Below are positions 16,781 to 34,783 of a stretch of 64,000 bases of DNA, piece after piece (position 1 is the first letter of the stretch; each line of letters begins with the position of its first letter). The DNA comes from PALSA-505 sp036502085. Lineage in GTDB: Bacteria; Actinomycetota; Actinomycetes; Streptosporangiales; Streptosporangiaceae. Both the position numbers and the translations under genes were made by a program. The notes under the pieces were generated by a model. The model worked only from the letters and a program-made list of their open reading frames with translations. It was not told where the DNA came from and made no database searches. The stretch is taken from the NCBI GenBank assembly GCA_036502085.1, contig DASXZD010000070.1:12157-76156 (forward strand). The letters are read 5' to 3'.

Positions 16781-17199
16781 TACGACTCACCAGCCTCTCG
16801 CTTCACGAACCTGCACTTGATCGGCAACTTGTGCGCGGCCAGCCGGAGCGCCTCCCTGGCGACCGGCTCGGCCACGCCGGACAGCTCGAACATGACCCGG
16901 CCCGGCTTGACGTTGGCGATCCACCACTCGGGTGATCCCTTGCCCGACCCCATCCGCGTCTCGGCCGGCTTCTTGGTCAGCGGCCGGTCCGGGTAGATGT
17001 TGATCCACACCTTCCCGCCTCGCTTGATGTGGCGCGTCATGGCGATACGTGCGGCCTCGATCTGCCGGTTGGTCACGTACGCGTGTTCAAGCGCCTGCAC
17101 GCCGTACTCGCCGAAGGTCACCCTGGTGCCGCCGGTGGCGACGCCAGACCGGGTCGGCCGGTGCTGCTTGCGGTGCCTGACCCTGCGCGGGATGAGCAT
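16780..17199 (-). CDS. rplP: 50S ribosomal protein L16
   Basis: Large-subunit protein lining the A site and needed for late assembly. The 139-residue sequence begins MLIPRRVRHRKQHRPTRSGV and contains GGKVWINIYPDRPLTKKPAE and GSGKGSPEWWIANVKPGRVM. It lies 3 bp after rpsC and overlaps rpmC by one base. Confidence 0.97.
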   Translation of the reverse strand: MLIPRRVRHRKQHRPTRSGVATGGTRVTFGEYGVQALEHAYVTNRQIEAARIAMTRHIKRGGKVWINIYPDRPLTKKPAETRMGSGKGSPEWWIANVKPGRVMFELSGVAEPVAREALRLAAHKLPIKCRFVKREAGES

Positions 17200-17202
17200 G
17201 CG

Positions 17203-18077
<875 letters not shown>

Positions 18078-18078
<1 letters not shown>

Positions 18079-18440
18079 TAGCGGGTCCTCTCCTTGGTCC
18101 CTGCCTGATTCTCGTCAGAGACGATCACGGTGATGTGGCTGGTCCGCTTGTTGATCCGGTAGCCCCTACCCTGCGCCCTGGGCCGGAAGCGCTTGAGCGT
18201 CGGCCCCTCGTCCACCCAGGCCCTGGTCACCCGGAGCGCCGAGGTGTCCGCGCGCTCCATCTGCTGGGCGTTGGCGATCGCGCTCGCGAGCACCTTGCCC
18301 ACCGAGTCGCTGGCCGACTGGGGCGCGAAGGCGAGCACTGCCTGCGCCTCCTCGGCGGGCATCCCGCGGATAAGGTCCACCACGCGGCGCGCCTTCCTGG
18401 GCGTGACGCGGATGTACCTGGCCTTAGCCGTCGCTTGCAT
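18078..18440 (-). CDS. rplV: 50S ribosomal protein L22
   Basis: Protein whose hairpin lines the peptide exit tunnel. The 120-residue product has the conserved YIRVTPRKARRVVDLIRGMP and the hairpin region PTLKRFRPRAQGRGYRINKR. No deletion or change is visible in the hairpin where macrolide resistance usually arises. It follows rpsS by 20 bp. Confidence 0.97.
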
Positions 18441-18460
18441 CGGTGTCCTCTCGGCTGCGG

Positions 18461-18739
18461 CTACCGGCGGCTACGCCGGTCATCCTTGACGTGGCTGCGG
18501 AAGGTCCGGGTGGGGGCGAACTCGCCCAGCTTGTGACCGACCATCGACTCAGTGATGAACACCGGGATGTGCTTACGCCCATCGTGGACGGCGATCGTGT
18601 GCCCGAGCATCGCCGGAACGATCATGGAACGCCGCGACCATGTCTTGATCACGTTCTTGGTGCCCTTGTCGTTCTGCACGTCCACCTTCTTCATCAGGTG
18701 GTCGTCGACGAAGGGCCCCTTCTTCAGGCTACGAGGCAT
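18461..18739 (-). CDS. rpsS: 30S ribosomal protein S19
   Basis: Small-subunit head protein contacting the A-site finger. The 92-residue protein begins MPRSLKKGPFVDDHLMKKVD and ends in VGHKLGEFAPTRTFRSHVKD, both diagnostic. It lies between rplB (12 bp upstream) and rplV (20 bp downstream) in the S10 operon. Confidence 0.97.
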   Translation of the reverse strand: MPRSLKKGPFVDDHLMKKVDVQNDKGTKNVIKTWSRRSMIVPAMLGHTIAVHDGRKHIPVFITESMVGHKLGEFAPTRTFRSHVKDDRRSRR

Positions 18740-18751
18740 CGCGAGCTGCTC

Positions 18752-19585
18752 CTACCGCTTCTTCCTACCGCGCCGGCGCGTGATCAGCCGGTCGCTCGGC
18801 TTGTGGGCTCTCCTGGTGCGTCCCTCGGGCTTGCCCCAGGGGCTCACCGGGTGGCGGCCGCCAGAGCTCTTGCCCTCGCCGCCGCCGAGGGGGTGATCGA
18901 CGGGGTTCATGGCGACACCGCGGACGGTCGGGCGCTTGCCCTTCCACCGGTTGCGACCGGCCTTGCCGATCTTGATGTTGCCCTGCTCGGAGTTGCCGAC
19001 CTCGCCGATCGTGGCGCGGCAGCCGATCTCGACGCGCCTGATTTCGCCCGAGGGCATGCGCAGCTGCGCGTAGCCGCCCTCCTTGGCGAGAAGCTGAACC
19101 CCGGATCCTGCCGAACGCGCGATCTTGGCTCCGCCGCCCGGCCGCAGTTCGATCGCGTGGAGCACCGTGCCGGTGGGGATGTTGCGCAGCGGCAGGCAGT
19201 TGCCCGGCCTGATGTCGGCGCCCGGGCCGTTCTCCACCTGATCGCCCTGGGACAGCCCCTGCGGGCAGACGATGTAGCGCTTCTCCCCGTCGGCGTAGTG
19301 CAGCAGGGCAATCCTGGCGGTGCGGTTGGGGTCGTACTCGATGTGCGCGACCTTGGCCGGTATGCCGTCCTTGTCCGCCCGGCGGAAATCGATCAGGCGG
19401 TAGGCACGCTTGTGACCGCCACCCTGGTGCCTGGTGGTGACCCGGCCGTGCACGTTCCGGCCGCCCCGCGAGTGCAGCGGGCGGACCAGCGACTTCTCCG
19501 GCTCGCCGCGCGTGATCTCGGCGAAGTCGGAGCCGCTCGCACCCCGCCTGCCCGGGGTCGTCGGCTTGTACTTGCGGATTGCCAT
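18752..19585 (-). CDS. rplB: 50S ribosomal protein L2
   Basis: One of the most conserved ribosomal proteins, required for subunit association and peptidyl-transferase assembly. The 277-residue sequence has MAIRKYKPTTPGRRGASGSD at the start, the OB and SH3-like domains, and the key histidine region GVAMNPVDHPLGGGEGKSSG. The basic C-terminus SDRLITRRRGRKKR is typical. Confidence 0.97.
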   Translation of the reverse strand: MAIRKYKPTTPGRRGASGSDFAEITRGEPEKSLVRPLHSRGGRNVHGRVTTRHQGGGHKRAYRLIDFRRADKDGIPAKVAHIEYDPNRTARIALLHYADGEKRYIVCPQGLSQGDQVENGPGADIRPGNCLPLRNIPTGTVLHAIELRPGGGAKIARSAGSGVQLLAKEGGYAQLRMPSGEIRRVEIGCRATIGEVGNSEQGNIKIGKAGRNRWKGKRPTVRGVAMNPVDHPLGGGEGKSSGGRHPVSPWGKPEGRTRRAHKPSDRLITRRRGRKKR

Positions 19586-19621
19586 GACTGCTGCGTTCTC
19601 CTCGGATATCTGTCCGGCGGC

Positions 19622-19927
19622 CTAGCTGACCGGCCCGAACAGGTCGATCCTGTCTCCCTCGGCGAGGCTGACGATGGCGCGCTTGGTGTCGGGACGCTTG
19701 CCCCAGCCGTACCGCGTCCTGCGCCGCTTGCCCGGCCGGTTGACCGTGTTCACGCCGGTGACGCGGACCGTGAAGACGGTTTCCACGGCCTGCCTGATCT
19801 GGGTCTTGTTCGCGCCCTGGGCGACGATGAAGGTGTACTTGCCGTCGTCGGCCAGCCGGTAGCTCTTCTCCGAGATGACCGGCTTGAGCAGGACATCCCG
19901 CGGGTTGACGATCCGGCCCGCGCTCAT
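19622..19927 (-). CDS. rplW: 50S ribosomal protein L23
   Basis: Exit-tunnel rim protein that binds trigger factor and SRP. The 101-residue product begins MSAGRIVNPRDVLLKPVISE and contains GKYTFIVAQGANKTQIRQAV. ATG 19927 overlaps the rplD stop by four bases (ATGA), which fixes the start. The longer upstream frame belongs to rplD read out of frame. Confidence 0.96.
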   Translation of the reverse strand: MSAGRIVNPRDVLLKPVISEKSYRLADDGKYTFIVAQGANKTQIRQAVETVFTVRVTGVNTVNRPGKRRRTRYGWGKRPDTKRAIVSLAEGDRIDLFGPVS

Positions 19928-20628
19928 TCGGCCGCCTCCTTCGCTGCCTGGCCCTGCTCTGCCTGGCCCTGCTCTGGCTTGCTCTGCTCTGGCTGGCCGC
20001 TGCGGGCCAGCAAGGCCGACAGCGCCTCCTCGGTGAACACGACGTGATCGCTGGCCAGCACGTCGTAGGTGTTCAGCTGATCGACGGCCAGCAGGTGCAC
20101 GCCGGGGGCGTTGCGCAGGCACTTCCAGGTCAGCTCGTCGTCGCGGTGGGCGACGACGAGCGCTCCCGCGCCGCGCCGGGTGCCGGTGATCGCGCTGAGC
20201 ACGCTGACCGCGTCCTTGGTCTTGGGCTGGTCTGGGTTCACGAAACCGCTCACCACATGCACGCGGTCGTTGCGGGCCCGCTCGGACAGCGCGCCCCGCA
20301 GCGCGGCCGCCTTCATCTTCTTGGGCGTCCGCTGGGCGTAGGACCGGGGCACCGGGCCGTGCACGGTGCCGCCGCCGACGTAGTGCGGCGCGCGGATCGA
20401 GCCCTGCCGGGCGCGGCCGGTGCCCTTCTGCCGGTAGGGCTTCTTGCCGCCGCCGCGGACCAGGCCGCGGGTCTTGGTGGCGTGCGTGCCCTGCCGCGCC
20501 GCCGCCTGCTGGGCCACCACGACCTGGTGGATCAGCGGCACGTTCGCCTGCACGTCGAAGATCTCACCGGGCAGCTCGACAGTGCCGCCCGCCTCCCCGC
20601 TCGCGGAGAAGATGCTGACCGTTTTCAT
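19924..20628 (-). CDS. rplD: 50S ribosomal protein L4 with Gln/Glu-rich tail
   Basis: Large-subunit protein with a loop in the exit tunnel; in model bacteria it autoregulates the S10 operon. It contains the tunnel-loop signature KKPYRQKGTGRARQGSIRAP. The start ATG 20628 overlaps the rplC stop (TGATG). The final 25 residues are a repetitive Gln/Glu/Ala tail (EQGQAEQGQAAKEAAE) beyond the normal end, produced by a duplicated 15-bp element. Confidence 0.95.
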   Translation of the reverse strand: MKTVSIFSASGEAGGTVELPGEIFDVQANVPLIHQVVVAQQAAARQGTHATKTRGLVRGGGKKPYRQKGTGRARQGSIRAPHYVGGGTVHGPVPRSYAQRTPKKMKAAALRGALSERARNDRVHVVSGFVNPDQPKTKDAVSVLSAITGTRRGAGALVVAHRDDELTWKCLRNAPGVHLLAVDQLNTYDVLASDHVVFTEEALSALLARSGQPEQSKPEQGQAEQGQAAKEAAE

Positions 20629-21299
20629 CAGGCGCCGCCCTTCGCATTCGCCGCGACCGGGGCCTTGACCGCGTTGCGGACCAGGACGAGGCTGCCGCGC
20701 GATCCGGGCACCGCGCCCTTGATCAGCAACAGCCCGCGGTCGGCGTCCACTGCGTGCACGGTCAGGCTCTGCACCGTGACGCGCTCGCCGCCCATCCGGC
20801 CTGCCATCCGCAGCCCCTTGAACACGCGTCCCGGCGTGGCGCAGCCGCCGATGGAGCCAGGCGACCTGTGCTTGCGCTGGGTGCCGTGCGATGAGCTGAG
20901 GCCCTTGAACCCGTGCCGCTTCATCACGCCGGCGAAGCCCTTGCCCTTGCTCTTGCCGGTCACGTCCACCAGCTGGCCGGCCGCGAAGATCCCGGCGGTG
21001 ACCTCCTGGCCCAGCGTGTACTCGGACGCATCCGAGGTACGCAGCTCGGCGAGGTACCTGCGCGGCGTCACGCCGGCCGCGGCGAAGTGGCCGGCCACCG
21101 GCTTGGTCACCTTCCTCGGGTCGATCTCGCCGTACCCGAGCTGCACGCCCGCGTAGCCATCCCGCTCGGCCGTCCGGACGGCGGTGACGACGCAAGGCCC
21201 AGCCTTGACCACGGTCACCGGCACCATCCGGCCGTCATCATCGAAGACCTGGCTCATGCCGAGCTTGGTGCCCAGGACTCCCTTGGTCTGCTTCGTCAT
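20628..21299 (-). CDS. rplC: 50S ribosomal protein L3
   Basis: Early assembly protein near the peptidyl-transferase centre. It begins with GVLGTKLGMSQVFDDDGRMV a few residues from the start and contains the central extension GLSSSHGTQRKHRSPGSIGG, which reaches toward the A site. Length 223 aa is normal. It lies 14 bp after rpsJ. Confidence 0.97.
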   Translation of the reverse strand: MTKQTKGVLGTKLGMSQVFDDDGRMVPVTVVKAGPCVVTAVRTAERDGYAGVQLGYGEIDPRKVTKPVAGHFAAAGVTPRRYLAELRTSDASEYTLGQEVTAGIFAAGQLVDVTGKSKGKGFAGVMKRHGFKGLSSSHGTQRKHRSPGSIGGCATPGRVFKGLRMAGRMGGERVTVQSLTVHAVDADRGLLLIKGAVPGSRGSLVLVRNAVKAPVAANAKGGA

Positions 21300-21313
21300 G
21301 TCGGTTGCGTACC

Positions 21314-21622
21314 TCAGAGCTTGATCTCGATGTCGACGCCGGCCGGCAGGTCAAGCCGCATCAGCGAGTCCACCGTCTTGGGCGTCGGGTCGATGATGTC
21401 GATCAGCCGCTTGTGCGTGCGCATCTCGAAATGCTCACGCGAGTCCTTGTACTTGTGCGGAGACCTGATGACGCAGTACACGTTCTTTTCCGTGGGCAGC
21501 GGCACTGGTCCGGCCACGCGCGCGCCGGTCCGCGTCACCGTGTCGACGATCTTGCGCGCCGAGCTGTCGATGACCTCGTGGTCGTATGCCTTGAGCCGGA
21601 TGCGGATCTTCTGTCCCGCCAT
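21314..21622 (-). CDS. rpsJ: 30S ribosomal protein S10
   Basis: Small-subunit head protein that also pairs with NusB in antitermination. The 102-residue sequence MAGQKIRIRLKAYDHEVIDS through HKRLIDIIDPTPKTVDSLMR is typical, and the loop near VYCVIRSPHKYKDSREHFE is unaltered. It is the first gene after tuf, separated by about 160 bp that include a GC-rich hairpin. Confidence 0.97.
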   Translation of the reverse strand: MAGQKIRIRLKAYDHEVIDSSARKIVDTVTRTGARVAGPVPLPTEKNVYCVIRSPHKYKDSREHFEMRTHKRLIDIIDPTPKTVDSLMRLDLPAGVDIEIKL

Positions 21623-21739
21623 GTGGCCTCGGTGTCCTTCGCTCTGTCTTGATGCCGCTGTCTTCTTGGCCCCGGTAGTGCTGTGCTGCTAAGCACTGTG
21701 GTGCTGGGTGCTGTGCTGCTGTCCCGCCTCCGGACGGGT

Positions 21740-21765
21740 CCCGGCCGGGCGCTGGCCCGGCCGGG
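21740..21765 (-). terminator. GC-rich hairpin downstream of tuf
   Basis: A perfect 11-bp stem (CCCGGCCGGGC / GCCCGGCCGGG) with a four-base loop lies 17 bases after the tuf stop. No T-run follows, as is common for actinobacterial terminators. It may end or weaken transcription between fusA-tuf and the S10 operon. Short repeats of TGCTGTGCTG type follow at about 21679-21722. Confidence 0.6.
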
Positions 21766-21781
21766 GCACCGTTCGGAAAAA

Positions 21782-22975
21782 TTACTTAATGATCTTTATG
21801 ACTCGACCGGAGCCGACCGTGTGGCCGCCCTCCCTGATCGCGAACAGGAGGCCTTCCTCCATCGCGATGGGCTGGATCAGCTCGACCCGCATCTCGGTGT
21901 TGTCTCCCGGCATCACCATCTCGGTGCCTTCGGGCAGGTACACCACGCCGGTCACGTCCGTGGTGCGGAAGTAGAACTGCGGACGGTAGTTGTTGAAGAA
22001 GGGAGTGTGCCGGCCGCCCTCGTCCTTGGACAGGATGTAGACCTGAGCCTCGAACTCGGTGTGCGGGGTGTTGGTGCCCGGCTTGATGACGACCTGGCCG
22101 CGCTCCACGTCCTCGCGCTTGATGCCGCGCAGCAGCAGGCCGACGTTGTCCCCGGCCTGGCCGTCGTCGAGGATCTTGCGGAACATCTCGACGCCGGTGA
22201 CCGTGGTCGTCTGCGCCTTCTCCTTGATCCCGATGATGTCGACCGTCTCGCCGGTCTTGATCTTGCCGCGCTCGACCCGGCCGGTGACCACGGTGCCGCG
22301 GCCGGTGATCGAGAACACGTCCTCGACCGGCATCAGGAACGGCTTCTCGGTGTCGCGGACCGGCTGGGGGATGCTGTCGTCGCAGGCCTGCAGGAGCTCG
22401 GCGACCTTCGCGCTCCACTCCGCGTCGCCCTCGAGCGCCTTGAGCGCCGACACGCGCACCACCGGGACGTCGTCGCCGGGGAACTCGTACTCCGACAGCA
22501 GGTCGCGGACCTCAAGCTCGACGAGCTCGAGGATCTCCTCGTCGTCGACCATGTCCGCCTTGTTCAGCGCGACCACGATGTAGGGCACGCCGACCTGGCG
22601 GGCGAGCAGCACGTGCTCGCGGGTCTGCGGCATCGGGCCGTCGGTCGCCGCCACCACGAGGATGGCGCCGTCCATCTGCGCCGCACCGGTGATCATGTTC
22701 TTGATGTAGTCGGCGTGACCCGGGCAGTCCACGTGCGCGTAGTGACGGTTCTCGGTCTGGTACTCGACGTGCGAGATCGAGATCGTGATGCCGCGCTCGC
22801 GCTCTTCCTTCGCGTTGTCGATCTGGTCGAACGCGTAGAAGGGGTTGAGGTCCGGGTACTTCTCGTGCAGCACCCTGGTGATCGCCGCGGTCAGCGTCGT
22901 CTTGCCGTGGTCAATATGCCCGATGGTGCCGATGTTCACGTGCGGCTTGGTCCGCTCGAACTTGGCCTTCGCCAC
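21782..22975 (-). CDS. tuf: Elongation factor Tu
   Basis: Delivers aminoacyl-tRNA to the ribosome. The GTPase motifs are GHIDHGKTT (G1), RGITI (G2), DCPGH (G3) and NKAD (G4), followed by the two beta-barrel domains. Length is 397 aa. The C-terminal REGGHTVGSG differs from the common REGGRTVGAG at positions close to the kirromycin/domain-interface region; whether this matters is unknown. It follows fusA by about 105 bp and is the only tuf in the window. Confidence 0.97.
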   Translation of the reverse strand: MAKAKFERTKPHVNIGTIGHIDHGKTTLTAAITRVLHEKYPDLNPFYAFDQIDNAKEERERGITISISHVEYQTENRHYAHVDCPGHADYIKNMITGAAQMDGAILVVAATDGPMPQTREHVLLARQVGVPYIVVALNKADMVDDEEILELVELEVRDLLSEYEFPGDDVPVVRVSALKALEGDAEWSAKVAELLQACDDSIPQPVRDTEKPFLMPVEDVFSITGRGTVVTGRVERGKIKTGETVDIIGIKEKAQTTTVTGVEMFRKILDDGQAGDNVGLLLRGIKREDVERGQVVIKPGTNTPHTEFEAQVYILSKDEGGRHTPFFNNYRPQFYFRTTDVTGVVYLPEGTEMVMPGDNTEMRVELIQPIAMEEGLLFAIREGGHTVGSGRVIKIIK

Positions 22976-23080
22976 TGGTGTCTCCTCGTTGCGATCTTCC
23001 CCGCCGCGGTATCCACCCCGGCGGCCCGGCGCTCCCCGCGGGGCGCCGATGCTTGCGACGTAATTTCCTGCTGCCCTCGG

Positions 23081-25177
<2,097 letters not shown>

Positions 25178-25227
25178 TGCTTCCTCGCTGTCTCGTGGTT
25201 AGCTTCGTCGTTCTGTGTTGCGGCTTG

Positions 25228-25698
25228 TTACCAGCGGTAGTGCGCGAAGGCCTTGTTCGACTCGGCCATCTTGTGCGTGTCCTCGCGGCGCTTGACGCTC
25301 GCCCCGAGGCCGTTGCTGGCGTCGAGCAGCTCGTTCATCAGCCGCTCGGTCATGGTCTTCTCGCGGCGCTGGCGGGAGTACGTCACGATCCAGCGCAGCG
25401 CCAGGGTGGTGCTCCGCGAGGCCCTGACCTCAATCGGCACCTGGTAGGTGGCGCCACCGACCCGGCGGCTCTTCACCTCGAGGGTGGGCTTGACGTTGTC
25501 CAGGGCACGCTTGAGCGTGACCACCGGGTCGTTGCCCGACTTGTCCCTGGCGCCTTCGAGCGCACCGTAGACGATCCGCTCCGCGAGGGAGCGCTTGCCG
25601 TCCAGGAGAACCTTGTTAACCAGCGCGGTGACGAGCGGCGAGCCGTAGACCGGATCGGTCACCAGCCGCCGAGCGGTCGCTGGGCCCTTGCGCGGCAT
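25228..25698 (-). CDS. rpsG: 30S ribosomal protein S7
   Basis: Primary binder of the 3' domain of 16S rRNA; in model bacteria it represses the str operon. The 156-residue sequence starts MPRKGPATARRLVTDPVYGS and contains RRVGGATYQVPIEVR and the C-terminal HKMAESNKAFAHYRW. It lies 1 bp after the rpsL stop. Confidence 0.97.
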   Translation of the reverse strand: MPRKGPATARRLVTDPVYGSPLVTALVNKVLLDGKRSLAERIVYGALEGARDKSGNDPVVTLKRALDNVKPTLEVKSRRVGGATYQVPIEVRASRSTTLALRWIVTYSRQRREKTMTERLMNELLDASNGLGASVKRREDTHKMAESNKAFAHYRW

Positions 25699-25699
25699 G

Positions 25700-26074
25700 T
25701 CAGCTCTTCTCCTTCTTTGCGCCGTACCGGCTTCTGGCCTGCTTCCGGTTGCGGACTCCCTGGGTGTCCAGGGAACCCCGGATGATCTTGTAGCGGACGC
25801 CGGGAAGGTCGCGCACCCGGCCGCCCCTGACCAGCACGATGGAGTGCTCCTGCAGGTTGTGGCCGACGCCGGGAATATAGGCCGTGACCTCGATGTGGCT
25901 GGTCAGCCTGACCCTGGCGACCTTGCGAAGCGCGGAGTTCGGCTTCCTGGGCGTGGTGGTATAGACGCGCGTGCATACCCCACGGCGCTGCGGGCTTGCC
26001 TTGAGCGCCGGCGTCTTGCTCTTGCTGGTCTTGTCCTGCCGACCCTTGCGGACCAGTTGCTGGATCGTGGGCAC
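25700..26074 (-). CDS. rpsL: 30S ribosomal protein S12 with Arg at both streptomycin-site lysines
   Basis: Decoding-centre protein. The 124-residue sequence is standard (MPTIQQLVRKGRQDKTSKSK, GVCTRVYTTTPRKPNSALRK, EHSIVLVRGGRVRDLPGVRY). Position 43 reads Arg (codon AGG), where nearly all bacteria have Lys, and position 88 reads Arg (CGC) instead of Lys. Both are classical sites of streptomycin-resistance substitutions in M. tuberculosis numbering. GTG start at 26074. It is the first gene of the str operon, after a long leader. Confidence 0.97.
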   Translation of the reverse strand: MPTIQQLVRKGRQDKTSKSKTPALKASPQRRGVCTRVYTTTPRKPNSALRKVARVRLTSHIEVTAYIPGVGHNLQEHSIVLVRGGRVRDLPGVRYKIIRGSLDTQGVRNRKQARSRYGAKKEKS

Positions 26075-26395
26075 CGCGTCTCCGTCTTCGTTGTGCGCCT
26101 GGGCGCGACATCTTCTGTTCGGTTTAACTGCCTTTTCGGCCGATCTGCATCAGCCTGACCTGCGGGTTTCCCCGACCCGCCGACCCCCGGGGTCGGGCGT
26201 GTCGGCACCACCACGACGTTCCGGCCTTCCAGCATGGAGGCCGGACATCGCAAGGGAGGAATCCCACATGCCTGGCTGCTACGACCCGGCGCCAGAGGGC
26301 TCCGAACCGCGCAGACCGGCGACGACGCGGCCCGAAGACCCCGTGCGCCATTCGGGCACGCGCGCGTGCTCGCGTTCACACGGGCACGATCGCCA
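26075..26395 (-). promoter_or_regulatory. Long structured leader of the str operon
   Basis: About 320 nt separate the likely rpsL promoter from its start codon. The stretch holds two clear inverted repeats: CCGGCCT/AGGCCGG (26221-26227 with 26238-26244) and CCCGACCC/GGGTCGGG (26171-26178 with 26190-26197). A 75-codon frame at 26124-26351 has no good start site and reads as noise. No known riboswitch or ribosomal leader class recognised. Confidence 0.45.
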
Positions 26396-26424
26396 AGAGT
26401 ACCCAAGGTTTCGCACACTGGCAA
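26396..26424 (-). promoter_or_regulatory. Probable str operon (rpsL) promoter
   Basis: On the minus strand a TTGCCA -35 (26419-26424) and TACTCT -10 (26396-26401) are separated by 17 bases, a good match to the principal actinobacterial sigma consensus. The -10 lies in CCTTGGGTACTCTTGG, almost the same as the sequence around the rplJ -10 at 35762-35767, which suggests shared control. Confidence 0.65.
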
Positions 26425-26500
26425 AGCGAATGAGGAACTCTGACCAGCTGGCTCTAGGTTACCCGCCGCAGCGGGGTGATCGGGGCGCCGCGGGAGCGCA

Positions 26501-26543
26501 GCAGGACGGGCCGCCGGGCGGTTTGCCCGGCGGCCCGTCCTGC
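26501..26543 (-). terminator. Strong hairpin terminator after rpoC
   Basis: A perfect 19-bp stem (arms 26501-26519 and 26525-26543) with a GGTTT loop lies 15 bases beyond the rpoC stop. It is the longest perfect hairpin of the ribosomal block and separates rpoBC from the str operon promoter. Confidence 0.85.
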
Positions 26544-26558
26544 GGTGCCACTTCGCCG

Positions 26559-30433
<3,875 letters not shown>

Positions 30434-30466
30434 TTTGTTTATCCTCTGGGGTTGGAGCGAATGAGG

Positions 30467-33934
<3,468 letters not shown>

Positions 33935-34286
33935 CAGGGGTCCTTCCGAGCTTGTGGCGGACTTTCACCGCACGCACGTCAAACGCCCTGCGGGCACACC
34001 GCGGGATGATCGAGGTTGCCGAGGGCGTAAGAGTGCAGCGCAAATTAGCAGTGTAGCCGAACGATACACTGCTGGTCAACTGTACGCTTTTATGAGATTC
34101 ACGTTGACCGCAGCATCGCCCCTGAGCGGCGATACGTCAAGTCTGACCCGCCTGGTCCGGCTGGTCAGGAGGCGTGAGAGATGCCACATGGTGCCGGGTG
34201 TGTGAAGTCGCAGCAACGGGGTATACCTGCCTGTTTGCCTGCGCGGGCGGTGCCGGGAGCCTGGTATCGATGACGTATCAATGCAG
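33935..34286. other. Non-coding rplL-rpoB spacer
   Basis: Together with the rplL terminator this gives about 420 bp without a gene. It is less GC-rich than its surroundings around 34040-34115. It holds the rpoB promoter (34050-34079), and an ATCGCC/GGCGAT hairpin upstream of that promoter at about 34124-34142. Frames crossing it lack start sites and family features. Confidence 0.6.
34050..34079 (-). promoter_or_regulatory. Probable rpoB promoter
   Basis: Minus-strand TTGACC (34074-34079) and TACACT (34050-34055) are 18 bases apart, close to the housekeeping sigma consensus. The start point would fall near 34043, giving a leader of about 110 nt before rpoB. The position between the rplL terminator and rpoB means rpoBC can be transcribed separately from rplJL. 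Confidence 0.75.
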
Positions 34287-34327
34287 CGGCGGCGGGCGCC
34301 CCCGTATTCCGGGACCGCCCGCCGCCG
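34287..34327 (-). terminator. Terminator after rplL
   Basis: A perfect 12-bp stem (CGGCGGCGGGCG / CGCCCGCCGCCG) encloses a second small CCCG/CGGG hairpin. It begins about 28 bases after the rplL stop. It should end or attenuate rplJL transcription before rpoB. Confidence 0.75.
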
Positions 34328-34355
34328 ACGCTGGTGGCTGAGCTTACTTCTGGCC

Positions 34356-34745
34356 TTACTTGACGGTGACGGTCGCGCCGACGCCCTCGAGCGCGGTCTT
34401 GGCCTTCTCCGCGGCTTCCTTGTTGACCTTCTCAAGCAGCGCCTTGGGTGCGCCGTCGACCAGGTCCTTGGCCTCCTTGAGCCCGAGGCTCGTGAGGGTG
34501 CGGACCTCCTTGATGACCTGGATCTTCTTGTCGCCGGCTGCCTCAAGGATGACGTCGAACTCGTCCTGCTCCTCGACAGCGGCCTCGCCGCCTGCCGCCC
34601 CGCCCGCAGGCGCGGCCGCGACCGCCATCGGAGCGGCGGCCTTTACGTCGAACGTCTCCTCGAACTGCTTCACGAACTCAGAGAGCTCGAGCAGAGTCAT
34701 CTCCTTGAATGCGCCGAGCAGATCGTCGGTGCTGAGCTTCGCCAT
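34356..34745 (-). CDS. rplL: 50S ribosomal protein L7/L12
   Basis: Stalk protein that recruits translation GTPases. The 129-residue acidic protein has the N-terminal dimerisation helices (LSTDDLLGAFKEMTLLELSE), an Ala/Gly hinge (AAAPAGGAAGGEAA) and the C-terminal domain EFDVILEAAGDKKIQVIKEV. It follows rplJ by 38 bp and is in the standard stalk operon. Confidence 0.97.
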   Translation of the reverse strand: MAKLSTDDLLGAFKEMTLLELSEFVKQFEETFDVKAAAPMAVAAAPAGGAAGGEAAVEEQDEFDVILEAAGDKKIQVIKEVRTLTSLGLKEAKDLVDGAPKALLEKVNKEAAEKAKTALEGVGATVTVK

Positions 34746-34783
34746 GGTGGTGAAATCCTCCGTGTGTCTTAACGTCTGGTCGG

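Noticed and set aside
18443..20047. 534-codon plus-strand frame opposite rpsS, rplB and rplW
   Set aside because: Antisense shadow spanning three highly conserved genes.
26124..26351. Leader peptide upstream of rpsL
   Set aside because: The 75-codon frame has no ribosome-binding site and an Arg/Trp/Cys composition typical of noise.
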